Below are positions 11,979-23,614 of a stretch of 64,000 bases of DNA, one piece after another. This DNA is from Arthrinium phaeospermum (lineage: Eukaryota > Ascomycota > Sordariomycetes > Amphisphaeriales > Apiosporaceae): NCBI GenBank assembly GCA_006503535.1, contig QYRS01000009.1, positions 2,542,001 to 2,606,000 on the forward strand. Reading direction: 5' to 3'. The position numbers were made by a program, and so were the translations under genes. The first letter of the stretch is position 1. The number at the start of each line of letters is the position of its first letter. The notes below the pieces were generated by a model. It had not been told where the DNA came from and did no database searches. It saw only the letters and a list, made by a program, of their open reading frames with translations.

Positions 11979-14305
11979 ATGGCTGAACTCGTTGGAACCT
12001 TTGCCTCAGGTATCGCCATTGCTCAGCTGGCCGGGCAGATTGTAGTCGTGTGCCTAAAAATCAAGGGCCTCTTGGGCGAAATCAAGAACGTGCCCGAAGA
12101 GCTCCAGGATATCCAAGCACACCTCGAATTCATTCGCCTACTAGGTTTTCAACTCCAAAGATTCAAGCAAAGGTCCGCAGAGCCAGGCAGTGCTCTTCAT
12201 TTCGCAGATCATCAATGTAATACTGCAGCAGAGAGTCTACAGACTCTGGTTAGTGACCTCTCGAATCAAATCAAGAAAAAGGGGGCCTGGGGCAAACTCG
12301 GGGCTGTTTTGCGCAAGGACACACTCGCCCGCCACGAGAAACGCCTTTACCGAGCCGAAGATAACCTTTCTTTGGCGTACCAAGCCGCAAGCCAGGATTA
12401 CGTCGTGTAAGTCATCGCAGTATTGTATGGGAAACGGCTACGTGGGGTCGCTTTAGCTGACCAGACTTCCAGCTCATTGCAACTGGCGATGCCAGACGTT
12501 GTCGTGAACAAACTCCTCGAGAAGCTATCGTCGAACACCAACCAGGCCATCGTCGCCCAGTTATGTGCTCTAGTTTATCAGTCAGGCCCAGGGGTATCGC
12601 GAACCCGGAACAACCGATCCAACTCGGTGACGGAAAACTCGACCGACTTCCGTTTCAGAACCCTCGACGAAGTTGAAAGCTGCCATGGACTGATTGTGAG
12701 GTCGGGCTGCCGAAAACCGCACACCATTGGTGCAAGCAGCTCTCACTCTTGCCGCTGCTCCCATCGAATCCTCCCATCATGGTTGTCGTTCAACGCCATA
12801 AAGCACATCCTCGATCGCAGCCAATGGGGTTGGAGATACCAATTCCACAATGTTACCCGTTACTCTAGCGACTCAAGGATGTACAAGATGGTCCTGGAGA
12901 CCATTGAGGAGGGCTCTTTGCAGGAGTTTAGGCAGCTCACAGGGGATGGTACCGTGAGCATCTATGATCGGTTCTACCTACCTCTTATGAATGACTCAAG
13001 CGATTGGCTTAGAGAGAACTCTATGATTACGGTATGTGAATACATTTCTTTCTCGTTTTCCGGTTACATTGGCTAACATGTGCCATTAAGGTGGCCATGA
13101 GATCATCCTCTTGGAATATACTCAACTATCTCGCCGAACACGACGTCGAATTCCATGGCATCGCAAACGTAGATCCGTGGACAGTTGAATGTGGCTTTTT
13201 CCACGAGATCAAGAAGGCCTTGCTCCATCATGCGGATAATATAAGCTTTTTGGGCGCCTGTCTGACCGGATACGAGGGCGACTACAAGAGCTTTGTGGCT
13301 TTGATGTGCTTGCTCCGCTCAGACGCGGTGTTTGGAAACAGCATGGCCTCGACGTCATGGAGGGTCTACATGGCGTTGAGCATCGTTGGTGGCTCTATCA
13401 TGGACCAGACCAGCAGCACACCATGTATAGCACGCTATTTTCTGTCCCAGGATAACGACACAAGCACGACCATCTTGAAGGATGGATTCCGTCTCCCGCC
13501 GGAGCCAGAGCTGCCCGAGAACACCGTATCACTCCTCGTTTTTCAATTGGCCATGGCCCTGATGACAAGTGCCGTGGAATTCCCGGACCACGTTCCACAC
13601 TGGAGCAAATTGCTTCAAGATGTCTTGACTTCGATCCTGTTTGAGTCAACAGGGTCCTCGGCAGCAGACAATATATACATGTCGCTCACGCAGCAGCGGA
13701 TCTTCGAGTCGCTGCCTCTTGACAAGATCGTTGAACAATTGCATTATTACGTCCCCAGGCAGATGTCTCCATGTGTATGGGAGACAGCAGTGCGGGCTCT
13801 GCTGGTGGTCATGTCCACCTGTTCGCTCGGCCTGGAAGAATACGGTGTGCACCAGAATAACAGCAGGCTTGCGACGCTACTGGCGGGGGGTTCTGAGCAG
13901 CCGGATCGTCGGTCAGCTTGGATAGAAGGTTTCTATGACGTACACATAGTCGGTCTGGCATACGGTCCTCGCGTACAAGATTGGAAGATATGGGTTTCGG
14001 AACCCAAGGATGTACTCGCAGGAGACTTTTGGCGATTGGTCGAGGATGAGCCACAAACTGTTACCGTATCCAGTTCGGGCAAAGGAGCAGGTGGGTGTGG
14101 TCGAGAAGGTACGGCTCCCGTCGCGACGCTTGGGAACCGCAAGAAGAGACTCGGTGGTTCTTGCGTAGATAGTACCCGGGCACTCGCTACCTGCTTTGAT
14201 ACACACTGCGCATACTTCCCCCCTCTGTTTCCCCTTATCTTCTCGATTTCTACATTCGTTGCTCTTTATCAGGTGCTTAGCTACACACTCACTATCTTCT
14301 TCTGA
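11979..14305 (+). CDS. HeLo-like N-terminal protein with degenerate ankyrin region
   Basis: Three exons, 11979..12406, 12473..13031 and 13091..14305, give 733 aa. Both introns are short GT-AG. Residues 1-145 (MAELVGTFASGIAIAQLAGQ, helical, with EEL.DIQAHLEFI) match the helical HeLo-like N-terminal domain found on fungal STAND and ankyrin proteins. A linker ends in the CRC motif and LPSWLSFNAI, SQWGWRYQF. The repeat part has lost clear ankyrin consensus (the best stretch is SWNILNYLAEHDVEFHG). The last part, GLAYGPRVQDWKIWVSEP followed by AGDFW, is the ending I associate with this family. In related proteins HeLo-type domains act in fungal self/non-self recognition and membrane damage; here that role is inference. 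The C-terminal 60-70 residues after DFWRLVEDEPQT look non-conserved and hydrophobic, so the true end may be earlier through an unrecognised intron. Confidence 0.75.
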
Positions 14306-16216
14306 TGAATTTGGGACTCGCGGGACAGGACCTGCCTGTCCTTGCTCATTCTTTATCGGCCTAACCCAGAAGAGTGCAGTCATGCTGTACTCATTGGCTA
14401 CCTGCACCTGAATTCATCTGTCATCCAACATTGTATCTAGCTATCCTGTAAAAAATATACAGCAGATCTGGGACTTGAGCGAAAACCGGCAATACATCAG
14501 AGAAACATCGAAGACAAGCATTAGGACGACCACGTGAAGGTTTCCAAACTGTCTAACTGACCCTAGAGTATCAAGAAATTTTGGTAATCCGCCATCTTAC
14601 CACAGCCTGCAATGATAACCTGCCAGCCCCTGTGCCAAGAGAGAGAACCCCATCGCATGTACATATATGCAGTATATCTGCCTTCAATTCAAACCGGGAG
14701 CCCCAAGTGGTCCCTTGGGTGGTTACCTACCCAGAAGCGGTGTAATCTTGGATTGCAGATTCGGACCCCAACCGGGGGCGTTTCCTCCTGCAAGCATATA
14801 CCGCCCCCAACCAGCCCTTTCCTTCCCCCCATCCTCCTTCCCCGCCACCCCTGGCCCGAAAAAGAGAAGAAACAAACACATACCGCTGTACCGTCGCATG
14901 GTTGCAACGTGCCAGGTGGATATATATGCGAAGCGTGAGAAGGTTTGCTCGCAGCTTGCTCTGTGTGTGTCTGCGCCTGCCTGTCCATCAGTCCTGTCAG
15001 ATTGGGGGCCAAGTCGGTAAGAGGGGTAGCCCGCCGGCCGGGGTAAGACACGCATCATCAATCGGTCTACGCGCATCGTGGGGTAAACAGGGCAGGCAAT
15101 TAAGGCTGAGAGAGGAGGTCCCCCCAGCTTGATGGTGGTGATGGTGAGATGGTGTGCCGCCCCAAATGCAAGGGAGAGTGTTCAGGGGTTCGGAGTCGCC
15201 GAGGGAGAGGGGTAGGTAGCCCAGGTTGTGTGTGTGTGGTGCAGCAGCTTTCACTCGGTGCATGCATGTTGGCGCCGCGATTTGCCCTGCAGCTCCCCTC
15301 CCCTCCCCCTACGCCGACTTCACTCCTTCATTCCCATTGGGCTTACTCCAACTTATCTCGAAGCAAAATAACTGACGACCCCTGTGTCTTATCAGACGAA
15401 GGAGATGTAATAGCAATAGAAGACAAAAAGAAGGCCATAGGTCACTAAGAGGATGACTGCATGCAGCCCACCCCGCGCCCCCCTTTCTAATCTGACGGGA
15501 AGAAGCTTTCAAGCAAATTCTGACATCCGACCCCCCTCATTGGCACCCGCATGCAGGTCGTGGCACATCCCTGAGCCCCAAAAGGTCAATCCAGAAGTCA
15601 ATCTTATGCATGGAAGGATAGCAAGAAGCTATCGGAAACAGCAAGCTGTGGGAACACATTCCTTGCATCGATCTGCCCACGACTGGCGGTAGCAGGGTAC
15701 CCATGACGTGGGACAACCACCATCGTATCACAAAGGAACTCGGCATGGCCTTGGCTTAGAGTAGAAACACGTTCTTTTTTGTTTTGATTTGATTTATCCA
15801 AGGGAGGAAGGATAGGCCTCCTGCAGTGGAACCAGAATACATCGAACCCGCTCCCATTATCTCCATCCATTGAACGCCGCATTTGAATCTTGTGCCTTCT
15901 TCTACGTCTGCAGCAGACTCGGCTTGATAGATAGAGGGTAGCCGACTGCGCCATCGTATGGCTTGATTGGCCTCCAGTCGTGATCTGCGAATCGCTCCTC
16001 CTCAAGTGGACAGTCATGGCGTCAATCGTCCAAACATGGCAAGCCAAAAATATCGCTTTATATACTTCAGCGCGCCCATAGTCGCGTGACGCTTGAGGGT
16101 ATCCAGTTAGTAGAATGATTGATCGCTGATCATAATCATATATGCTCTGCTCGTGATAGTGTCGCGTGCGACTGTCGTAGTTGAAAACAGTGTGAAAATT
16201 TGAGCACCTTGCTCAT
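14306..16216. other. Intergenic, convergent 3' flanks
   Basis: 1.9 kb between a plus-strand and a minus-strand gene, so both ends are 3' flanks. It contains C-rich tracts near 14800-14860 and 15300-15320. I recognise no gene, RNA or repeat array in it. Confidence 0.45.
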
Positions 16217-17824
16217 CTAGGCCTTCTCCTTGTTATCCCAACCCCATACTTGGGACAGGTATTTCTCCATGTTGACGCGCTTGGTCTTCATGTCGACCAT
16301 CCAGGGATGCTCAAGCATCCTCCATGGACTGGCCCGACGCGTCGGCTCCTTCTCGAGACTGCAGGACGAGGTTAGCGTACTGTCACCAATTGACGAAGCA
16401 CAAAGTAATACTCACCAGCACTCAATGAAATACTTGAAGCTGTCGCTCCATAGGATATTGGCGTCGGGCTCATCCTTGAGCTTTGGTATCGGTTGCCGCA
16501 CGATATATGTGAGCAAGTCGATCAGGCCAGCCTTGGGCTGCATCTCAGTCCCGTCGGCAGGGAATGGGAACCGATGTTGTGCCACCTCTAATAGCGTGAC
16601 TCCCGTGGACCACACATCGCTGGTGATGGTGTAACTTTGGCCCGTGATACGCTCGGGGGCCATGTAATAACTCGTTCCAATGAAGGTGTTGGCCTCACCC
16701 TTCGTTCCGAAATCCCCAGAAACACCGAAATCGCAGAGCTTCACATCACCGTTTCGGCAGATCAGAATGTTGCTGGGCTTGATGTCTCTGTGGATAATCT
16801 TCTTGGAGTGAAGATACGTCAACCCGGCCAGGACACCTTCGGCGATTTTTCCAAGTACCTTCTCGCCGGTACGGCCACCTAGACGTTTGACCTCTTTATA
16901 TATGCTGTCGAGGGATCCGCCCTCGCAAAACTCCATGGAGATGGAGATGGTCGCTGTAGCTGGGTCAACAAAGGCGCCGTAATAGCGGCAGATGTGCTCC
17001 GAGGCGCATTCTTTGTTGAAGTTGATCTCGCGAACGATTTGCTTCTTCACATCCGGATCGGGGTTCGTAGTGATAACCTTCAGAGCAAATACCGTCTTTC
17101 CACCTGTCAGCTTGCATCGGGTGACCGCACCACCGGCACCCTCGCCCAGGCTGCCCAGCTCGACGATTCTCTTCTCCAGGCTGGCAATTCGCCAGCCATC
17201 GTCGTCCAGGTCCTCGACATCAGCCGTTCGGGCCTTCTCGAGCGTGAGTTTATCAAACTGGGCCTCTAAGCCGTGCATGCTGCCATCGCGCTCCATACCA
17301 ATACCGCCCTCGCTCCTTTCCGAGTATATAGACCCGACAGCTGATACGGGATCGGGCGTTCCTTGCGGACGCGTTCCAATTCCATATTGCGACGCAAAAG
17401 ACAAGGCAGAGAACTGGGATCCTGCGGATGTGGGGTTGCTTGCGCGGCCATCCATGGGACCAAAGCTGCCTGACCTCGAGTGTGCCGCGCTGCTCTCACT
17501 TCCTCCGCTTGCTGATTGTCCCGGTTGGATGATACCAATCTGCCGAGGGGGCTGCTCGTATGGCGCTCCTGTGCTGCCCATGGGAGTAGCGAGGTGAAGC
17601 GTTGGTAGTGCCGGCCGCGAGTTCTGTGCGGCACCAACTGGTTTGGCATTGGGTGATGGCGGAATGGCGAGGCCCAATCTCGGTGTCCGCCCGCCGCCCG
17701 ACCTGCCGCCGCCGAGGGCCGGTCTAAGAAGAGGAGCTGGCGAGGACATGAGAGGGACGGGACTGCTTGTATTAGAGAGGGTCGGCGGGGTCGGGGTTTC
17801 GAGCAATGGGATCGAGGCCTTCAT
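16217..17824 (-). CDS. mkk1: Cell-wall-integrity MAP kinase kinase (MKK1/MKK2, Neurospora mek-1 type)
   Basis: Two exons, 17824..16416 and 16358..16217, give 516 aa. The intron, 57 nt with a GTGAGT donor and GCAG acceptor, splits a Cys codon and restores [20 protein letters not shown]. The first 210 residues are a Pro/Ser/Gly-rich regulatory region with [21 protein letters not shown]. The kinase domain runs about 219-495: glycine loop GEGAGG (227-232), Lys249 in FALKV, HRDIKP (345-350), DFG (365-367) and APE (389-391). The activation segment [20 protein letters not shown] is the filamentous MKK1 form. In this pathway the kinase is phosphorylated by Bck1/MIK-1 and activates Slt2/MAK-1 on wall stress. 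An ATG 25 residues downstream ([10 protein letters not shown]) is an alternative start. Loss of this kinase weakens the wall in related fungi. Confidence 0.95.
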
Positions 17825-20800
17825 GGTGAAGAGGGAGCTGTTAGCATTTTGTGGCTCAAAGATGTAATTGCGCCGCTGTGTCTCTCCCCTCGAGTCACAG
17901 GAGAGTTTGGCTGGCAACAAAGAAGGGTGACCGGAGGGGGAATGTGGACGGAAAGAAAGGGTTCATTTACAGGTTGCGACCCCGATCCAGAATTCTCTTG
18001 TTCAGGCATTGTGGCACAGTTGTACAGGCGACTCGAAAGCTGCAGGGGAAGCAGCTAGGCACCGTAGCGTCGAGGGAGCTGCGCAGATGTACAGATTCAG
18101 AGCTCGGGGTACTCTGATTGCGGTTGTTTGCCCAACTCTAGGTACAGCCGGCGCTGGTGTGATCGGAGACTCGGGGTGTTTGTTCTCGATGGGATCGGTA
18201 GGGCCGAAGCGAGTTTGCTGTGTAGCGATCCTGCCGGCGAAACTGGGAAAACAAGTCTACAGACGACAAGGTCGACAGAGGCAGGTGAAGGATGTGCTTG
18301 TTGTACGGCAGCCGAAAGCAATATATATTAGTCCTGTGACGTTGATTTATGTTCGGTTGTCCGCAGAAGGGCGGGCGTTTCTGTGGTGGTTGCCAAGGCC
18401 AATCAGGCTCAGCTAACACGATCCGGTCGGTCGGTAGAAAGTGTCAGAGTGTCAGGTTAATAAATCGGGTCAAGTTAGGCGATGCCGGTGGTTGATGTAT
18501 GGTATGGTATGGTATGAGGCAACACAAGAGCGATGAAGAAGGCAGAAAACGATAGCAAGAAAGATAGCGAATGAATGGGATATCTTGTCTGGTCGTGAAG
18601 CAGAAGAACAAGTCTACCTGAAAAAGCCTGGAGGGTTGGAAGAGGCAGCAGGTGTCTGTCAACAAGGGAGGACGACGACTGTTGCAGGTTGTTCCCGTGC
18701 GTGACCCCCCTCCATTTGAGGGAAGGGTTTCTAGTATGTGGGTGAGTGTGGACGGAGTGGAGAGGGAGCAGGTTTGGGCTTGGGTCCTTCTGGGCTTTGG
18801 GCGTGTGCTGAGGGGGAACGCGCCACTACCGGTCTAGCGGTTTGGGTACGTACAGGCCCAGCGCAGGCCCAGTGGACGGTATGACCCTTGGCCCCAACCT
18901 TGGGTGCAGGGATGCCGGCATCAGATCCAGAAATCTGTGCGTGTAGCTTGTGCTTAGGCGCCTAATCTGCAGGAATCAAATCGCAGGGGTGGAGGCCACA
19001 ATGCCAGACCTGACACCTCTGGCATTGATTTGATCAATCCGTTGATGAGACACAACGCATACCGTCAGTCAGTCAGCCAGTCCAAATGGGGAGACTAGCT
19101 CACAGGTAATTGTGCCTGTCATATTCTGTCAGCGCATAGACTGGCTGATCAACGGCCTGGAACGGCGACGACTGACCTGCCTTGCAAGCAGTTGGGAGCG
19201 TCCTGTGTTTGATGGTCATTTCAACAAGTGATTGACATGTTGGCAGCCTGCCTCGGACGGCAATGCAGACACTCGAAGCTGGGGGCTGCTTTCAAAGGTA
19301 CCTTACGATGTACTTAGTGGTCCAACTTGGCCGACGGACCGAAGTGCAACGGGTGCATTAGCGGGGTCGCCAGTAACTGCTTTGGTTGATGGCCCTAACC
19401 CCTCCAGTGTCGGTTTCCTGTGCTAGGACTTGAATCCGACTGGCACATTCCCCTACCGGCAATGTCAAAAGGTATGGGGAACCAATGTTTGAGACAAGGC
19501 CTGGCGGCTAACGGTGCTAGGAGCGAAATTCGTGAAAACCGCGGGCAACGGCTGAGATGATCAGATGCTACAAAGTCTGGTGAAGCCATCCATTGTTTGC
19601 TGCACTCGCCGTCGTACTACATACGGGCCTGTAGCCAACCACTCGGATCACATCAACACACCCATAGGCATGGCCATTGCCTAGGTATGCCTCTGCGAAC
19701 CTCGAACCTCGCAGCCGCCACTCCTGGCCGAATTGAGCCCATGCCACCCCCACCCCAATCCAGTCCAAGGCGACCATGTGTGTGTGCATTAAGGAGACGT
19801 CGTGAGCCGGCCATTGCAAGGCAATAGGTATGGTATGGTAGGTAAGCGGTGCAGGATGCATTCCGCCCTCACTTCATCTCCACCGCCGCATGCAACCGCA
19901 TCGCGCTGCCAGACTCGCCGTCTTGGCGCTGATCATTTGTGTGTATGTGTGTGCCCCAGCATGCCCAGCATCACCAGCGTCATGGTAAAATGACGGGTTG
20001 ACAGAGGAGCTGACAGATGAGTAAGATTCACCAGTCACTCATTTCCATCCCAGGTATGCCGCTCATCAAAGGCCGTATGTACCGTGCCGCCGAATTGACG
20101 TGTATCAGATGCGCGTACCCAACGTTACATGGGACTTTGCCTACGGTACTTCGACTTGCGACATTGGTATGGGATCGCCGAAGGCTTTCTGCTTCTTTTT
20201 CGCAACGCACTTTTTGATAACGCCAAATGCTGCAGTGTCCTTTCGTGTAGCATATGGGTGCCAGTAGTGCTGACACCGGTCGCCAGCTCCAAACGAAACA
20301 TTTGACTCCAACTTCTCCTGTCGGCACTGGCCGAGGTGGTTATGTAGAGCTCGGCAGGGTCATATGCAATTAAGATGGGGTCTAATGGGTTGCATGTAGG
20401 TAGGGTAAGAACAGGCAGGTCTCAGATTCTCTGCGTGCCCTCAACGACCGTTGTCCGCCCTCCTCGAACATGGGCGAATCAGGAGGAGGTCATCCGAAAC
20501 ATCGTGGATAGCTGTCTTCTTGCTCAAGCTTAACAGGGTGTCATTCGATGACGGGACCGATACATTGTTATTGCCTTTCGCAATTGTCGGACGATTAATC
20601 CACCGGCGAGCCAATCAAGACAGCACATCCATAGGATATTGATTTGTTTTGACCCATTGCGAAACTGCTACATCGAGTGACGACTTTGCGGATTTCGATA
20701 TTGATACAGTGATTGCGGGCTGGCTGGTTGGCCATCGCTGGGGGTCGCATTGGCCCCCTGGGCAAGATGATCGCTTGGCTTGCCCCAAGCAGGCCCATTG

Positions 20801-21625
20801 CATGACGGACGAGATGAAGGAATCGATGCGGCGTGTTCCAACCACGATTGCACTGCGCCGATCCTCTGCCTACACTGGCCCTGCTGGCGCCAAAAGGTTA
20901 TGGGTAGCTGTAAGGGGGTACTATCACACATCCAATTAATTGCCAGACCACTTGGATCGATGGTAGGCTCGGAAGCAACTGGGCACTCCCCGGCTCAACC
21001 GTCCAGGCTTCCGGGGTTTGTGTACCCCACCTGGAAGGCAATGGCAAGGCGTGCACTGTGTCGAACGATTCCGACAACGACTGCATTAATTCCTTTCCTA
21101 GGTTAGTAGCCAGTATGCACCAAGGGCATCGTAGATGTATATACATGGAGTGAGTACTAAGAAAGCCATTAATGAAAACCCCTGGTCTGTTAGCTGGATT
21201 CCTTCGCCTGTCCTGTCGTAACCGTTAGTACGATTCTGTAAGCGCCGAGCGCCTAATTATACGCGATTGCCGGCGCTCATTGGCCGACTAAGCAAGCCCC
21301 TGCAAGAACAAACCGGCCAAGTATCCATCTTAAGGAGGTATTACTCCAATTGAAACGATTATTCCAATGGAAAATTATCTTATGGACTATATCCGTATCG
21401 AATAATTACTGGATGGAATGGATGTTTCTAATGTAATACTTCCCTAGCATAATCGGGAGCAAGTGGAATAATCGAAGGTATGTAAATGGTGGTTATTCCA
21501 GCGGTCGCTTGCCAGCTCCACCCTAGTCCATTAAAAAAAATGCCGACCCCACTAGACCTTTGTCGCTGTCGGCTACCTAGTAATCAATCTCACCAAGATT
21601 TTCACATCAATCCAATCAGATCACC
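17825..21625. other. 3.8 kb intergenic region, divergent promoters
   Basis: Lies between the divergent MKK1 and DBP8 genes. I found no protein-like frame or RNA gene in it. Near 18495-18520 is a short TATGG tandem. From about 21340 to 21500, just before DBP8, the base composition turns AT-rich and holds TTATTCC at 21359-21365 and 21493-21499 and its reverse complement at 21465-21471. Confidence 0.5.
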
Positions 21626-23614
21626 ATGGCGCCCAGAATTCCCCAGAAGGAAATGGCGTCACCGTCATCCGACTCGGATAATGAGTCTCAGGTCTCCTTC
21701 CTTGGGAGTGCCGCCGAGGACGAGGAGGACGGAAGCAACGCCGCCTTGTCCGGATCCGACTCGCTGGATAGTGATACGCCCAGGAAGAAGCGCAAAGTAA
21801 GCATCGACGTTGAGGTCGATCCAGTGGACGATGAGCCGTACCGAGCCGGAATCATCTCGTCCATAGCGGCACCCTCGCGAGTGGGAAGGAAGGGGGCACC
21901 GGCCAAAGAAAAGGCACCTGCTGCTGCGCCGGTTGACCTCGACCTCGTCACAGACACCACCCCAGCCAATGTCCCCCTGGAACTAAATACTACGTTCGAG
22001 TCACTTGGCTTACGGCCATGGCTCGTCCAGTCTCTATCCAACATGGCCATTCGGCGGCCCACGAAGATCCAAAAGGAGACCATTCCGGAGATTCTGCAGG
22101 GCAAGGACTGTATCGGTGGAAGTAGGACGGGTTCCGGAAAGACTGTCGCATTCGCCACGCCCATCCTGCAAAGACTCGCCGAGGATCCTAGCTGCATCTT
22201 CGCCGTTATTCTGACTGCTACGAGGTATGTAATTACGCCAAATACTCTCTTCCTTGCCGCTAACTAACAAATCCAGGGAATTGGCACTGCAAATCTTTGA
22301 ACAATTCAAGGCCATCTCGGCTGCCCAGACCTTGAAGGCCTGCCTGATAACAGGTGGGGCGGATATGAGATCTCAAGCAATTGCATTGGCACAGAGGCCG
22401 CACTTGATTATTGCAACGCCTGGTCGTCTCGCAGACCATATCCGGAGTTCTGGGCAAGATACCATTGCAGGACTGAACCGAGTCAAGTTCCTGGTCCTCG
22501 ATGAAGCCGATCGTCTTCTCTCATCCGATGGCCCTGGAAGCATGGTCCCCGATCTGGAGGAGTGCCTCGGTGCTCTGCCGCCTTCAGACGAGAGACAGAC
22601 CCTCCTCTTCACCGCCACCATGACTCCCGAAGTCCGAGCCCTGGAGAGCCGGCCCAGGAAGCCCGGCAAGCTACCCGTCTTCGTCTCAGTCGTGGACAAC
22701 CAGGCCCTCGCCATTCCGTCGACACTGAGCCAGATGTACATCCAGGTCCCCGTCACCCACAAGGAGCACTACCTCCACACCTTCCTGCTGACCGAGCAGA
22801 ACGTCGAGAAGAACATCATCGTATTCGTCAACAAGGGCCAGACGTGCGAGTACCTCCACCATCTGCTCCGCCTGCTGGACCACCGCGTCGTCTCGCTCAG
22901 CAGCAAGCTGCCGCAGCGCGAGCGCATCAATAACCTGGGCCGCTTCCGCGCCTCCGCGGCGCGCATCCTGGTGGCGACCGACGTCGCGGCCCGTGGTCTC
23001 GATATTCCCGAGGTCTCCATGGTCGTCAACTACGACCTGCCGCGCAACCCGGACGACTACATCCACCGCGTTGGTAAGTGGCTTTCTGTGTTTATTCCTT
23101 CCTGTGCCAGTGTTTATTGCCCTTATCCCAGCGTTTATTCCTTCCTGTTGCAATGTTTATTCCTACATTTCCAGTGTTTATTCCTCCTATTCCAGTGTTT
23201 ATCCCCCTCTGGTCTAGAGTTTATTACCGTTATCCCAGTGTACCGTGAGGGACGGAGTAACCGCTTCATCAAGATGTTTCCATTATTCCCTCTTAAGACA
23301 TCCTGTTTATTCCCTTGAAAGAAGAGTAATACTAACGCCGATTGTCGATAGGTCGTACGGCGCGTGCGGGCCGTAAGGGTGACGCCGTCTCCTTCGTGGG
23401 CCAGCGCGACGTGAATCTCGTCCTGGCTATCGAGAAACGGGTGGGCCGGCCCATGGAGGCCTGGGAGGAGGAAAACGTCAACCTCGAGACCCGCGTTATT
23501 CGCGATGCTCTCAAGCTAGTCGGTGAGAAGAAGCGGGAGGCGCTTCTGGAGATGGAGGAGAACCGTGAGGTCGGTGGAAAGAGGAAGCGCGGCATGCAGA
23601 AGTTGCGAGCGTAG
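21626..23614 (+). CDS. dbp8: ATP-dependent RNA helicase DBP8 (DEAD-box, 40S ribosome biogenesis)
   Basis: Three exons, 21626..22224, 22277..23073 and 23352..23614, give 552 aa. The acidic leader (1-120) is followed by the Q motif region ([14 protein letters not shown]...RRPTKIQ), motif [10 protein letters not shown] (165-173), motif Ia, [13 protein letters not shown], and motif VI HRVGRTARAG. Intron 1 is 52 nt with a GCTAACTAAC branch point. Intron 2 is 278 nt, splits the Gly codon of motif VI and carries a minisatellite. DBP8 with its cofactor Esf2 acts in the nucleolus on early pre-rRNA processing for the small subunit. Motif Ia reads LTATREL (197-202) where the family has LTPTREL, an unusual Pro to Ala change. 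The basic tail ([22 protein letters not shown]) is typical. The assignment to DBP8 rather than another DEAD-box group rests on overall pattern. Confidence 0.95.
23088..23237 (+). repeat. Degenerate 21-22 bp minisatellite inside DBP8 intron 2
   Basis: Seven consecutive units start at about 23088, 23110, 23131, 23153, 23174, 23195 and 23217. The shared core is GTGTTTATTCC followed by a pyrimidine-rich segment ending TTCCA or TCCCA. Units differ at several positions, so the array is old or under relaxed copying. It accounts for over half of an intron that is about five times longer than the others here. Confidence 0.8.

Noticed and set aside
14612..15263. Overlapping frames on both strands between 14.6 and 15.3 kb
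   Set aside because: Pro/Ser/Cys-rich low-complexity products from C-rich non-coding DNA, with no start context or motif.
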